Below, in pieces: positions 52,037-63,590 of a DNA stretch of 64,000 nt. Location of the stretch: positions 806,001-870,000 of the forward strand of contig NZ_CP018091.1 of NCBI RefSeq assembly GCF_001885215.1, read 5' to 3'. This DNA is from Synechococcus sp. SynAce01. Lineage in GTDB: Bacteria > Cyanobacteriota > Cyanobacteriia > PCC-6307 > Cyanobiaceae. Within the stretch, counting starts at the first letter, position 1; every line of letters starts with the position of its first letter. Below the pieces are notes generated by a model. That model did no database searches and was not told the DNA's origin. It saw nothing but the letters and a program-made list of their open reading frames with translations. The position numbers were made by a program, and so were the translations under genes.

Positions 52037-53077
52037 GTGGTCGCGCAGGTGTCGCTCGGTCAATGGAGCGCTGGGATGGCGCTGGTGGGATGTGGCAGTG
52101 CCCTGCCCAGCCTCAGCCTGAGCAATGACCAGCTCAGCCATCGGGTCGAGACCAACGACGCCTGGATTCGCAGCCGTACCGGCATCGCCGCCCGGCGGGT
52201 CGCTGGGCCCGGGGAGACACTCACCAGCCTGGCCACCGATGCGGGGCGGGCGGCTCTGGCCCATGCGGGCTGGCAGCCTCAGGATCTCGATCTGATCCTG
52301 CTGGCCACCTCCAGCCCCGACGACCTCTTCGGCACGGCCCCCCGCATCCAGGCGGCCCTTGGGGCAAACCAGGCGGTGGCCTTCGATCTGACGGCGGCCT
52401 GCAGTGGCTTCCTGTTTGCCCTGATCACGGCCGGCCATTACCTGCGCTGCGGCACGATGCGGCGCGTCCTGGTGATCGGCGCTGACCAGCTCAGCCGCTG
52501 GATTGACTGGGATGACCGCAGCACCTGCGTCCTGTTCGGCGATGGCGCCGCCGCTGTGGCGCTCGAAGCCTGCCCTGGCGCTGACGATGGTCTGCTGGGT
52601 TTCCGAATGCACTCCGATGGCCGCCGCGCCGAGTGCCTGACCCTGCAGCAGGGCCAGGAGCGCCATCCCCTGGTGGAGGGCCATACCGCCCAGCGCGGTG
52701 GCTTCCAGCCGATTCAGATGAATGGGCAGGAGGTCTACAAGTTCGCCGTGCGCGAGGTGCCTGCCGTGCTGGAAGCCCTGCTGAAGGACACCGGCACCGC
52801 CACCAGCCAGATCGACTGGCTGCTGCTGCACCAGGCCAACCAACGGATCCTCGATGCGGTGGGCACACGCCTGGGGATTCCAGCTGATCGGGTGCTCAGC
52901 AACCTGGCCGCCTACGGCAACACCTCCGCCGCCACCATCCCCTTGATGCTCGATGAGGCCGTGCGGGATGGCCGGATCGCCCCCGGCCATCTGATCGCCA
53001 CCAGTGGCTTCGGCGCTGGTTTGAGCTGGGGGGCCGCCCTGCTGCGCTGGCGGGGTCCCGGCGGCAGCGGCGCCTAA
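52037..53077 (+). CDS. fabH: Beta-ketoacyl-ACP synthase III
   Basis: FabH condenses acetyl-CoA with malonyl-ACP to begin fatty acid synthesis. The 346-residue protein has the catalytic Cys in AFDLTAACSGF (C122), His in WLLLHQANQRI and Asn in AYGNTSAATIPLML. The core starts with MALVGCGSALPSLSLSNDQLSHRVETNDAWIRSRTGI. The GTG start at 52037 adds a 13-residue lead; the internal ATG (MALVGCG) is an alternative. It is 12 bp after plsX and 28 bp before fabD. Confidence 0.96.
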   Translation: MVAQVSLGQWSAGMALVGCGSALPSLSLSNDQLSHRVETNDAWIRSRTGIAARRVAGPGETLTSLATDAGRAALAHAGWQPQDLDLILLATSSPDDLFGTAPRIQAALGANQAVAFDLTAACSGFLFALITAGHYLRCGTMRRVLVIGADQLSRWIDWDDRSTCVLFGDGAAAVALEACPGADDGLLGFRMHSDGRRAECLTLQQGQERHPLVEGHTAQRGGFQPIQMNGQEVYKFAVREVPAVLEALLKDTGTATSQIDWLLLHQANQRILDAVGTRLGIPADRVLSNLAAYGNTSAATIPLMLDEAVRDGRIAPGHLIATSGFGAGLSWGAALLRWRGPGGSGA

Positions 53078-53105
53078 TCTCCAGCCGGTTCAACGCGCTG
53101 CCTCC

Positions 53106-54005
53106 ATGACCATTGCCTGGGTGTTTCCCGGCCAGGGATCACAGAAACTCGGCATGGCTGAAGGCCTGCTGGAGCTCCCTGGCGCCAGGCAGCGCTTCGC
53201 GATCGCTTCGGAGCTGCTGGGCCGTGATCTGCTGGCGATCTGCTCCGGCAGCGTCCCGGATCAGCCCGACCAGCTCCACGACCTCAACGACACCCGCAAC
53301 ACCCAGCCCGCCCTGTTTGTGGTGGAAAGTCTGCTGGTGGATGGGCTGCTCGCCCAGGGGCGCACAGCCCAACTGGTGGCGGGCCACAGTCTGGGGGAAT
53401 TGGTGGCCCTCTATGCCGCCGGTGTTTTTGACGTCGCCACCGGCCTGCGGCTGATCCAGTGCCGCAGCAACCTGATGGCCGCTGCCGGCGGTGGGGCCAT
53501 GACGGCCGTGATTGGCTTCGATCGCAACGAACTGGAGCGGCTGGTGGCCAGCAGCGACGGGGTGGTGATCGCCAACGACAACAGTGCGGCCCAGGTGGTG
53601 ATTTCCGGGACACCGGAGGCTGTGGGCGAGGTGAGCCGTGCCCTGCGCTGTAAGCGCGCCATCCCTCTGGCGGTGTCTGGCGCTTTTCACTCGCCGATGA
53701 TGCAAGAGGCGGCTGCGGCCTTCGCGGCGGAACTGGACGCTGTGCCCTTCGCCACGGCCTCTATCCCGGTGCTGAGCAACACCGATCCCAGCCCCCAGAC
53801 CAATGGCGAGCTGCTCAAGGAGAGGCTGGCTGGGCAGATGGTGCGTGGCGTTCGCTGGCGCGAAACAATGGCCCAGTTCCAAGCCGAGGGGATCGGCACC
53901 GTGGTGGAGATCGGGCCAGGGAACGTGCTCAGCGGCCTGGTCAAACGGGAGCTTGAGGGGGTGGTCAGCGCCCGGATCGCTTGCGCCGAGGATCTGGGCC
54001 TTTGA
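53106..54005 (+). CDS. fabD: Malonyl CoA-acyl carrier protein transacylase
   Basis: FabD transfers malonyl groups to acyl carrier protein. The 299-residue product starts MTIAWVFPGQGSQKLGM and has the active-site serine S95 in VAGHSLGELVALYAAGVFD. RSNLMAAAGGGAMTAVIG (Arg and Gln-side pocket) and VSGAFHSPMMQEAA (second catalytic His) follow. The stop overlaps the plsC start in TTGA. Part of the lipid operon downstream of rpaB. Confidence 0.96.
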   Translation: MTIAWVFPGQGSQKLGMAEGLLELPGARQRFAIASELLGRDLLAICSGSVPDQPDQLHDLNDTRNTQPALFVVESLLVDGLLAQGRTAQLVAGHSLGELVALYAAGVFDVATGLRLIQCRSNLMAAAGGGAMTAVIGFDRNELERLVASSDGVVIANDNSAAQVVISGTPEAVGEVSRALRCKRAIPLAVSGAFHSPMMQEAAAAFAAELDAVPFATASIPVLSNTDPSPQTNGELLKERLAGQMVRGVRWRETMAQFQAEGIGTVVEIGPGNVLSGLVKRELEGVVSARIACAEDLGL

Positions 54006-54733
54006 GCAACCTGCCCCTGGTTCCAGATCCCGGCCTGCCCAGGCCGGCCCTGCTGACACCGCGGCCCAGCGTCACCTACCGGCTGATCAGCTCCCTGCTG
54101 GTGTTTCCGATCTACCGGCTGCTCTTCCGCGGCCATACGGCAGACAACCGCCAGGTGCCGCTGCAGGGACCGCTGGTGGTGGTCGCCAACCACGGGTCCC
54201 ATCTCGATCCGCCCCTGCTGGGCCATGCCCTCGGCCGCCCGGTGGCCTTCATGGCCAAGGCCGAACTGTTCAAGGTGCCGCTTCTCGGCGCGATCATCCG
54301 GGCCTGTGGGGCCTACCCGGTGTCACGGGGTGCCAGCGACCGTGAGGCGATTCGCGTCGCCATGGCCCGCCTGGCGGAGGGCTGGGCCACCGGCGTGTTT
54401 CTCGATGGCACCCGCCAAGCTGACGGTCGGGTGAACGATCCCCAGCTGGGGGCCGCGTTCCTGGCCGCCAGGGCCGGTGCACCCCTGCTGCCTGTCGCGA
54501 TCGTCAACAGCCACCGGGCCCTGGGTCAGGGGCGGCCCTGGCCACGGCTCGTACCGATCCACATCCGCATCGGTCAGCCGATTGCGCCACCGGCCACGCG
54601 CCAGCGCGCCGACCTTGAGGCCACCACCCTTGCCTGCCAGCAACAGATCAACGGCCTACTGGACCAGGGGCTGCTGCCGGCGGCGCCGGTCCGAGCCGCT
54701 CTGCCGCCCATTGGCGCAGGTCGCGGCCACTGA
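54002..54733 (+). CDS. plsC: 1-acyl-sn-glycerol-3-phosphate acyltransferase
   Basis: PlsC acylates lysophosphatidate to phosphatidate, after PlsX/PlsY. The 243-residue product has the HX4D motif in VVVANHGSHLDPPLLGHALGRPVAFMAKAELFKVPLLGAIIRACGAYPVSRG and FLDGTRQADG (motif III, Gly-Thr-Arg in place of EGTR). PLLPVAIVNSH follows. The TTG start at 54002 overlaps the fabD stop. Its last 86 nt overlap the convergent ydcF-like gene, a long overlap whose final stretch lies beyond the acyltransferase core. Confidence 0.9.
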   Translation: MSNLPLVPDPGLPRPALLTPRPSVTYRLISSLLVFPIYRLLFRGHTADNRQVPLQGPLVVVANHGSHLDPPLLGHALGRPVAFMAKAELFKVPLLGAIIRACGAYPVSRGASDREAIRVAMARLAEGWATGVFLDGTRQADGRVNDPQLGAAFLAARAGAPLLPVAIVNSHRALGQGRPWPRLVPIHIRIGQPIAPPATRQRADLEATTLACQQQINGLLDQGLLPAAPVRAALPPIGAGRGH

Positions 54734-55259
54734 TCACCCAGACCAGCGCCCGCAGGCCATCCCGCCAGATTTTGCGGCGGCTCTCCGGTGCACAGTCGGC
54801 TCCGCAGGGTACCGGCACCGGGCTGAGCTCAATGCCGCGGCTACCGGCGACGATCCGGCCCACCAGCAACGCCCGCTCCATGTGATCACTGCTGGTCACC
54901 AGCAGGACATGGCGAATACCGTCGCGCCGGAGGTCATCCACCACGGTGGTGAAGTTGCTGACGGTGTCTGAGGCGCGGTAGTCGAGCTGGTATTGATTCC
55001 GGCCCAGGCCTTCCTGACGCAGCAACCACTGGGCATATTCGGGATTGCTGCCACCGCTCACCATCAGTGGCAGGCCGTAGCGATGGGCCAGCTGGCCGGC
55101 GAGCTTTTCGCGGGCCACATCGCCGCCGAGCGCCAGGATCAACTGGGGGCCGGAGCGCGAGGCCGGAGCGAACGGGGGCAAGGGGAAACCCAGCGCCGTG
55201 GCGCGAATCAAGCCGGCCACTCCCAAGGCCAGCACCGCCCAGAGCAGGAGCCGCCGCAT
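54648..55259 (-). CDS. YdcF/SanA-like DUF218 family protein
   Basis: The 203-residue protein has an N-terminal membrane anchor (MRRLLLWAVLALGVAGLI), then the DUF218 fold: PQLILALGGDVAREKLAGQLAHRYGLPLMVSGGSN, then YRASDTVSNFTTVVDDLRRDGIRHVLLVTSSDHMERALLVGRIV. This family includes ElyC and SanA, implicated in envelope integrity and lipid-carrier metabolism. It shares one base with the tsaB stop (TGATG) on the same strand. Overlap with plsC at its 3' end is 86 nt. Confidence 0.85.
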   Translation of the reverse strand: MRRLLLWAVLALGVAGLIRATALGFPLPPFAPASRSGPQLILALGGDVAREKLAGQLAHRYGLPLMVSGGSNPEYAQWLLRQEGLGRNQYQLDYRASDTVSNFTTVVDDLRRDGIRHVLLVTSSDHMERALLVGRIVAGSRGIELSPVPVPCGADCAPESRRKIWRDGLRALVWVISGRDLRQWAAERLGPAPPAAAPGPVGR

Positions 55260-55915
55260 CAGCCCAACTCCACCGGGCTTGTCGGATAGAGCGGCAACAC
55301 CGGCTGCCAGGGCGCCGTGATCTGGGCTGCTGCTGCCGCCTGGCTCAAGGCCAGCAGCTGGGCCAGGTCAGCCGCCGGCTCCACCCGGGCCTCCAGGCGC
55401 CTGGCCGCCGGCCCTTCCCCAGGGGTGCGCAGCAATCGCGGCGCCTGGAGTTCTTGGAGCCCCCCCGGCACGGCCGGATCCAGCAGATAGCAGCCGGAGA
55501 CCAGGCCACGACGCGGCAAGGTCTGCTCAATCCAGAACGGTTCAGCGTCGTCGTTGAGCTCACCGGCCAACCAGAGGCGACGGGCGATCAGCAGAAAGCT
55601 GCTGAAGCCATCGAGGGGAAGCTGCAATTGCTGGGCCAGGGTGCGGGCCAGGAGCACCGTGAGCCGGGTGCCCGTGAAGCCGCCTGGCCCGGTGGCGACC
55701 GCCAGCCGGCCCAGGTGGCTCCAGCGCCGGGCCGGCAGCAACTCCTCGAGGCAGCCCAGCAATTCGTTGCCCAGGGCCCTGCCCAGCGGGTGAGTGGCGA
55801 TCTGGGCAGCGGCAGGTTCGCCGCCGGGCTGGCGAGCGCCCAATGCCTGCAGGCCCACCGCCAGGGTGTCGCTGCTGCTGTGCAGGGCCAGGAGCAAGGG
55901 AGGGTGCTCCGTCAT
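55259..55915 (-). CDS. tsaB: tRNA threonylcarbamoyladenosine biosynthesis protein TsaB
   Basis: TsaB is the non-catalytic partner of TsaD in forming t6A37 of tRNAs. The 218-residue product has the ASKHA-type fold: LLLALHSSSDTLAVGLQAL, then LGRLAVATGPGGFTGTRLTVLLARTLAQQLQLPLDGFSSFLLIA. The GPGSFTGLR-like motif reads GPGGFTGTR. ATG 55915 overlaps the ycf34 stop (ATGA). The in-frame ATG at 55996 lies inside ycf34 and is not used. It forms a tight ycf34-tsaB-ydcF run. Confidence 0.9.
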   Translation of the reverse strand: MTEHPPLLLALHSSSDTLAVGLQALGARQPGGEPAAAQIATHPLGRALGNELLGCLEELLPARRWSHLGRLAVATGPGGFTGTRLTVLLARTLAQQLQLPLDGFSSFLLIARRLWLAGELNDDAEPFWIEQTLPRRGLVSGCYLLDPAVPGGLQELQAPRLLRTPGEGPAARRLEARVEPAADLAQLLALSQAAAAAQITAPWQPVLPLYPTSPVELG

Positions 55916-56163
55916 CGCGGCAGCAACTGCCCAGGCCGGAGCCGGAGCCAACGCCCCGGTTCGGCCTTGAAGCTCAGGCAACCCCGCACGTCCCACTCCA
56001 CACCCACCTGGGCCTGGGGAAGGTCGATCACCTGAACATGGATCCGGGGTTCGATCGGCTGAAAATCGGGGGTCGCACTGAGATGGTCCACACCATGTTG
56101 GCGCTCAACCGCGTGATAGGCCTGGCAACGGTCGACCCAGTGGCAGTCCACGCAGATGCACAT
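55912..56163 (-). CDS. ycf34: Ycf34 family iron-sulfur protein
   Basis: The 83-residue product reads MCICVDCHWVDRCQAYHAVERQHGVDHLSATPDFQPIEPRIHVQVIDLP and ends GCLSFKAEPGRWLRLRPGQLLPR, matching Ycf34. The cysteines C2, C4, C7 and C13 are conserved. Ycf34 of Synechocystis has been reported to bind an Fe-S cluster and to affect photosynthetic electron transport. ATG 56163 lies inside the divergent nucleotidyltransferase gene start. The stop overlaps tsaB. Confidence 0.93.
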   Translation of the reverse strand: MCICVDCHWVDRCQAYHAVERQHGVDHLSATPDFQPIEPRIHVQVIDLPQAQVGVEWDVRGCLSFKAEPGRWLRLRPGQLLPR

Positions 56164-57490
56164 CCCCCAGCGGCCCACGGATCGCTCCATTCTGGGGTGG
56201 AGTGAGCAGGGTGCATCGGGCCTGGCCCTAGCCGCCGACCGCCTGCGGCTGGTGTTGGCCACGGACGCCTGGCCCCTGCCGGTTGCCGATCTCCCCGCCG
56301 GCTCGGCCCTGGTGGGCGGCGCCGTGCGCGATGGGCTGCTCGGGCGCCTGGCCGCGAGGCCCGACCTGGATCTGGTGGTTCCGGTGGAGGCCATTGCCCT
56401 CTGCCAGACACTCAGCCGTCGCCATGGCGGCAGCGCCGTGGTGCTGGACGCCAAGCGGTCGATCGCCAGGCTGGTTTTGAAGGGCTGGAGCATCGATCTG
56501 GCACGGCAGGTGGGGGGGAGCCTGGAGGCCGATCTGGCTCGGCGTGACTTTCGCCTCAATGCCCTGGCCCTGCCACTGCGGCCAGGCGCCCCCCTGCTCG
56601 ATCCCACCGCTGGCCTCAAGGACCTGGCCAATGGACAGGTGGTGGCTGTGGCGGAGGCCAATCTTCGCGAGGATCCTTTGCGCTTGCTGCGGGGGATCCG
56701 TCTGGCCGCCGAACTCGGTTTCGCGCTGGGAGAGGAAACCCTGGACTGGATCCAGGCCCATCACCACCTGATCACCCAGGTGGCCCCGGAGCGGGTGCTG
56801 GCGGAGCTGGAGAAACTGGCGGGCTGTCCTGATGGGGGCCAGGGTCTGGCTCTGGCCTACGAGAGCCACCTGCTTGAGAGCTGGCGGCCGCGGTGGCAGC
56901 TGGCCCCCGGCGCCACCGACCAAGGGCCCGATGCGCCCGATCGCGCAGCAACGGCACGCTGCCTGGAGCAGCTGACAACTGAGCAAGCCAGGCTCAGAGG
57001 TCTGCTGCCGCCGGAAAGCTCTGCGCCCCTTGGTTTGGCCCGCTTGGCCGTGCTCTTCGATGGCGCTGGCCTCGCCAGCCTGCGGGGCAGCCGCCAACTG
57101 CAACAGCGTTGCGAGCGGCTGCACCACTGGTGGCGGCTGTTGGGCCAGGACGACAAAGGGCCCGAGTCGCTTCTCGATCGGTTGCCTGAACCCGAGCGCC
57201 TGCGGTTGCACCAGCAGATCGCCGGCGATCTGCCTGCCTTGCTGCTGTTTTTCCCGCCTCCGCTGGCCTTGGCCTGGCTGGAGCGATGGCGTGATCCCGC
57301 CGATCCCCTGTTCCATCCCCACCCTCCGCTGGACGGACGCGAGCTGCAGGAACTCCTGGGCCTGGCTCCTTCGCGGCGGCTGGGGCAATTGCTGGGGCAC
57401 CTCTGCCTAGAGCGGGCCTTCGGCCGGATCAGCAATTCTGAAGAAGCGTTGAAGGCTGCCTCCATCTGGCTGAATGGAACCGCGTCGTGA
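56156..57490 (+). CDS. tRNA nucleotidyltransferase / poly(A) polymerase family protein
   Basis: The 444-residue class II nucleotidyltransferase has GSALVGGAVRDGLLGR, the catalytic DLDLVV, LARRDFRLNALALPL, and the NLREDPLRLLRGIRLAAELGF helix, then a helical C-terminal half. In cyanobacteria this family includes both CCA-adding and separate A-adding or C-adding enzymes, and the window shows only one, so the activity is not decided. ATG 56156 would overlap the ycf34 start by 8 bp head to head. A start inside the poorly conserved first 30 residues is possible. Confidence 0.88.
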   Translation: MHIPQRPTDRSILGWSEQGASGLALAADRLRLVLATDAWPLPVADLPAGSALVGGAVRDGLLGRLAARPDLDLVVPVEAIALCQTLSRRHGGSAVVLDAKRSIARLVLKGWSIDLARQVGGSLEADLARRDFRLNALALPLRPGAPLLDPTAGLKDLANGQVVAVAEANLREDPLRLLRGIRLAAELGFALGEETLDWIQAHHHLITQVAPERVLAELEKLAGCPDGGQGLALAYESHLLESWRPRWQLAPGATDQGPDAPDRAATARCLEQLTTEQARLRGLLPPESSAPLGLARLAVLFDGAGLASLRGSRQLQQRCERLHHWWRLLGQDDKGPESLLDRLPEPERLRLHQQIAGDLPALLLFFPPPLALAWLERWRDPADPLFHPHPPLDGRELQELLGLAPSRRLGQLLGHLCLERAFGRISNSEEALKAASIWLNGTAS

Positions 57491-57507
57491 TTTACTCTTA
57501 TTTGAAG

Positions 57508-57525
57508 AGGCATTACCAAATGCCT
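57508..57525. repeat. Short perfect hairpin after the nucleotidyltransferase gene
   Basis: AGGCATT and AATGCCT pair over 7 bp with loop ACCA, 18 bp after the stop codon. No T-run follows, so it may be a weak terminator or a leader element of the RNA-binding protein gene. The remaining bases to 57666 hold no gene. Confidence 0.4.
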
Positions 57526-57666
57526 GATCCGTCGTGCCCCAGGGGTGCCGGTTAATCATCAGACTTTTCCATCCATGGATTCCTGGGCCCCTGGCTCCTC
57601 GATCCAGCCTGTCGATCGATTGATCAGCGGCCTAGAGCCAGTTGTTTCCATTTCTCCTCTCTTCCC

Positions 57667-58101
57667 ATGAGCGTTCGCCTTTATGTCGGCAATCTGCCGC
57701 AAACTTTTGATGCCAAGGAGCTTGAAGCTCTGTTCAAGGCCGTTGGTGAAGGCGTGCGCTTCAAAACCGTTCAAGACCGCGAAACCGGCGCCTGCCGCGG
57801 CTTCGGGTTCGCCAATGTCGATGAAGAAAAGCTAGCTGACACCGTGATCGAGCAGCTCAATGGCCGCGATTTCGGCGGCAACACCCTGCGGATTGAGCGG
57901 TCCGAGCGCAAGGACGCACGCAGCACCCCCATCGCCGGCGGCAGTGATCGTCGTCCGGCCGGTGGAACCGCCGTGGCCCGCAAGGCCAGCAACAAGGTGG
58001 TACATAGCGACACCGTCACCGAAGGCGCCCCTGACCCACGCTGGGCCGGCGAACTCTCGAAGTTGAAGTCGTTGCTCGCCAACCAAACGGCCACGGTCTG
58101 A
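57667..58101 (+). CDS. RRM-type RNA-binding protein
   Basis: The 144-residue protein has one RNA recognition motif (residues 1-80): RNP2 is LYVGNLPQ and RNP1 is CRGFGFANV. A Gly/Ala/Arg tail of about 60 residues follows, with a conserved-looking end (APDPRWAGELSKLKSLLAN). Cyanobacterial Rbp proteins of this type are often cold-induced or involved in mRNA localisation to thylakoids. The 176-bp leader is longer than typical here and may regulate translation. It lies 11 bp ahead of the hydrolase gene. Confidence 0.92.
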   Translation: MSVRLYVGNLPQTFDAKELEALFKAVGEGVRFKTVQDRETGACRGFGFANVDEEKLADTVIEQLNGRDFGGNTLRIERSERKDARSTPIAGGSDRRPAGGTAVARKASNKVVHSDTVTEGAPDPRWAGELSKLKSLLANQTATV

Positions 58102-59043
58102 TCGCTCTAACCGTGGCGCCAACCTGGCAGTGGCAGGGCCACACGATCGGTTTCAGCCAAGCCGGCCCGGAAGGAGACACTCCTGATCGCTCCACGGTGA
58201 TCCTGATCCACGGTTTTGGCGCCTGCTCAGCCCACTGGCGTCACAACTTGCCGGTGCTGGCTGAGCGTTTTGATGTGTATGCGCTTGACCTGCTTGGCTT
58301 CGGGGCCAGCGCCAAGCCACGCTCCCGGCTCAAGGACGAGCCGCAGCTAGCCGGTTCCGTGCGCTACTGCTTCGATCTCTGGGCCACCCAGGTGTCCGAC
58401 TTCGTCGCCAGCCTGGAGCCGAATCAGCGCCGGGGGCCCCTGCAGCTGGTGGGCAATTCAATCGGGGGTCTGGTGGCCCTGCGGGCTTGCCAGGTGCTTG
58501 AGAGTCGCGGTATCGCCCCCACGCAGGTGATCCTGATCGACTGTGCCCAGCGCACCCTCGATGAGAAGCGCATCGCCAAACTGCCGGCCTTTGAGCGGCG
58601 GTTGCGGCCGCTGGTGAAGCAGCTGGTGCGTCAGCGCCGCATCGTGGCGCCCCTGTTCCGAATCCTGGCCCGTCCCTCCTTCATCCGCCAGGTGCTGGCC
58701 AAGGCCTATCCCAGTGGCGCCAATATCGACGCCGAGCTCGTGGAGATCCTGCACAGGCCGAGCACCGATCCGGGAGCGGCGGAGAGCTTCCGGGGATTCA
58801 TCAATCTTTTCGATGATCATCTTGCCCCTGAGCTGTTGGCAGACCTGTCGGTGCCGGTGCGCCTGCTCTGGGGCGAGCGGGACCCCTGGGAAAGCCCGGC
58901 GGAAGCGCTGGAGTGGAGTGAACAATTCGACTGCATTCAGGAGCTGAGGGTCCTGCCGGGGCTGGGACATTGCCCCCACGACGAAGCCCCCGAGCAAGTC
59001 AACCCGGTTCTGCTCGAATGGCTGAGTTTGGGTGAGAGCGAAA

Positions 59044-61379
<2,336 letters not shown>

Positions 61380-61485
61380 TCAAAAACCAAAATCAACCTT
61401 AAAAGGCCCAGGCCGCCCAGCGCTGAACGAGAGCTTCCTAAAGTCAGGTCGTGCGTCCTGTTCCGGCACTTCCGCCCCCCCTTTC

Positions 61486-61833
61486 ATGGCCGACGAACTC
61501 CTGCTCAAATCGACGACCCGTCACGTACGGCTGTTCACCGCCCGCCTGGAGGAGGAGCAACTCGTGGCCGATCCCTCCAAACTCACCCTCGACCTCGATC
61601 CCGACAACGAGTTTCTCTGGGAGCCGGCCGTGGTCGCGACCGTCCAGAAGCGGTTCAAGGACCTGGTGGCGGCCGACGCCGGCAAGGATCTCAGCGAATA
61701 CAACCTGCGCAGGATCGGCTCCGAGCTGGAGGGCACGATCCGGCAATTGCTGCAGGCCGGCGAGCTGAAGTACAACCCGGATGCCCGGGTCCTGAATTAT
61801 TCGATGGGATTGCCCCGCAGCCCGGAGGCCTGA
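61486..61833 (+). CDS. ndhM: NAD(P)H-quinone oxidoreductase subunit M
   Basis: The 115-residue product [57 protein letters not shown]...[41 protein letters not shown] matches NdhM, a cytoplasmic-side subunit of thylakoid NDH-1. ATG 61486 is the family start. The open frame upstream to 61300 lies inside crtP. One base separates it from the DUF3172 gene. Confidence 0.95.
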   Translation: MADELLLKSTTRHVRLFTARLEEEQLVADPSKLTLDLDPDNEFLWEPAVVATVQKRFKDLVAADAGKDLSEYNLRRIGSELEGTIRQLLQAGELKYNPDARVLNYSMGLPRSPEA

Positions 61834-61834
61834 G

Positions 61835-62530
61835 ATGAACCGTTCCCGTTTCGACCGCGAGCGTGACCCCTCTTCGGCTCGTAACCGTTCCAGTAGCACC
61901 AACGGCGATCGCGACGCCTACGCGGCCTACGACGAGGAGCGCTACGGCGAACGCTCCCGTCCCCGCCGCCAGCCCGGCCGGGCCGGCATCGAGAGCAACG
62001 GCGCAAGCGGCGTCGGAGCGGCTCCTGCCCAGCCCTTCAAGTTCAATGTGGCCACCATGGCCGTGCTCGCCGGCGTGCTGGTGGTTGGCATCGGCATCGG
62101 CACCGCCCTCTCCAGCAACACGGTGGGCAACCAGGGCAACATCGCCAGCAGCCAGCAGCTCGACCTCGCCGTCCCGGATCCGGAGTTCTGCAAGCAGTGG
62201 GGTGCGAGTGCCTTCGTGAACGACATCGAGCTCTACACGACCATGAACCCGAGCAGCAGTTTCGTGACCCAGCCGACCCTGCAGGCCGGTTGCGTGATCC
62301 GCCGGGAAAACTGGAGCGTGTTGCAGAAGGAAGGCGCCGTGACCGCCGAGCAGATGCGCCAGTGCAAGCAGCGCATGAACACCTTTGCCTACATCGGCTC
62401 GATCCGGGACAGCCCAGTGGTCCGCTGCGTCTACCAGACCGACATCAGCGGCAACAAATTCCAGACCCGCGGCATCGCCGGAGCCGCCGATGACGCCGTC
62501 GGGATCACCCCCGAAGGGGATCAGTTCTGA
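61835..62530 (+). CDS. DUF3172 family membrane-anchored protein
   Basis: The 231-residue product has a charged N-terminal half (residues 1-70, Arg/Ser/Asp rich), one membrane helix ([23 protein letters not shown]), and an extracytoplasmic domain. That domain reads [56 protein letters not shown]...[26 protein letters not shown]. Four cysteines occur outside the membrane. This matches cyanobacterial DUF3172 as I recall it; function unknown. It follows ndhM by one base and overlaps the convergent rbcR by 10 nt. Confidence 0.78.
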   Translation: MNRSRFDRERDPSSARNRSSSTNGDRDAYAAYDEERYGERSRPRRQPGRAGIESNGASGVGAAPAQPFKFNVATMAVLAGVLVVGIGIGTALSSNTVGNQGNIASSQQLDLAVPDPEFCKQWGASAFVNDIELYTTMNPSSSFVTQPTLQAGCVIRRENWSVLQKEGAVTAEQMRQCKQRMNTFAYIGSIRDSPVVRCVYQTDISGNKFQTRGIAGAADDAVGITPEGDQF

Positions 62531-63531
62531 GCCGCTGCGCTCTGGGCCGTCGCTGCAGCCAGCACTTCGGGGCTGGCTGCAGGCTTGGCTGGCTGGCGTA
62601 GGGGGCTATCCGGGCTGGCGAACTCAGGCAGCACTTCGCGGCGGAAAGCTTCAGAGGCCCTGGAGCAATAGCGGGCTGGGTGGGTGATCAACTTCAGCTG
62701 ACGCCGCACCAGCAAGTCGGCCACGGGGAGCCGTTGCAGGCTGCCGGTCGCCAGCTCCCGCTCGATCGAGACCACCGGCAGGAAGGCCGCTCCCAGACCA
62801 GACTGGACAGCATTTTTGATCGCCTCAAAGGAGTTGAGCTCCATCTCGATCTTGAGACGTTGCAACTCCAGGCCGGAGCGCGAGAGCAGATGGTCCACCA
62901 TTTTCCGGGTGGTCGACTGGGCATCAAGGCAGACGAAGCCAAGGCGGTAGAGGTCGTCTTTGTGCAGCTCGCTCAGGCGCGACAACGGATGCTTGACCGG
63001 CAGTACCAGGGCAAGTTCATCGTTGGCGTAGGGAACCACCTGCAGCAGGTCGTTGAGCTCAGACGGCAGCTCGCCGCCGATGATCGCCAGATCCACCTGG
63101 CCATTGGCCACGCTCCAGCTGGTGCGCCGGGTGCTGTGCACCTGCAGCTGCACCGCCACATCGGGATACTTCTGGCGGAACAGGCCGATCATCCGCGGCA
63201 TCAGATAGGTGCCCGTGGTCTGGCTGGCACCCACCACCAACGACCCCCCCTTGAGGTTGTGGAGATCCTCGATTGAGCGGCAGGCCTCCTGACACTGGCC
63301 GAGGATCCGGTCGCAGTAGCTCAACAGAAGGTGGCCGGCTTCGGTGAGCTGGGCCTTGCGGCCGCCCCGATCAAACAGGGAAACATCCAGCTGCTTCTCC
63401 AGATTCTGGATCTGCAGGCTGACCGCCGGCTGGGTCACGTAGAGGCTGTCCGCCGCCTTCTTGAAGCTGCCCTCGCTGGCAATGGCCCGCAGGATGCGCA
63501 GCTGATCGAGGGTGAAGGGCAGATCAGCCAT
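62521..63531 (-). CDS. rbcR: LysR-type regulator RbcR (Ycf30/CcmR-like group)
   Basis: The 336-residue protein has the LysR helix-turn-helix: [63 protein letters not shown]. The effector domain reads [62 protein letters not shown]. This is very close to RbcR, the activator of RuBisCO genes in cyanobacteria and red plastids; NdhR/CmpR are paralogues and not fully excluded. ATG 63531 is chosen over the in-frame 63618 start. A C-terminal Ala/Pro/Ser tail is extra. It is divergent from the Z-ISO-like gene across 59 bp. Confidence 0.88.
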   Translation of the reverse strand: MADLPFTLDQLRILRAIASEGSFKKAADSLYVTQPAVSLQIQNLEKQLDVSLFDRGGRKAQLTEAGHLLLSYCDRILGQCQEACRSIEDLHNLKGGSLVVGASQTTGTYLMPRMIGLFRQKYPDVAVQLQVHSTRRTSWSVANGQVDLAIIGGELPSELNDLLQVVPYANDELALVLPVKHPLSRLSELHKDDLYRLGFVCLDAQSTTRKMVDHLLSRSGLELQRLKIEMELNSFEAIKNAVQSGLGAAFLPVVSIERELATGSLQRLPVADLLVRRQLKLITHPARYCSRASEAFRREVLPEFASPDSPLRQPAKPAASPEVLAAATAQSAAAQN

Positions 63532-63590
63532 GGAATGACCCGTGGGGCTTGCTCCAGCTGAGTGGGCGAACTCTAAGGGAAACCTTGCGG

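Noticed and set aside
50834-52990. A 718-codon open frame on the minus strand opposite plsX and fabH
   Set aside because: It is antisense to two certain genes, rich in His/Gln/Gly/Ala as expected from reading a high-GC gene backwards, and has no domain.
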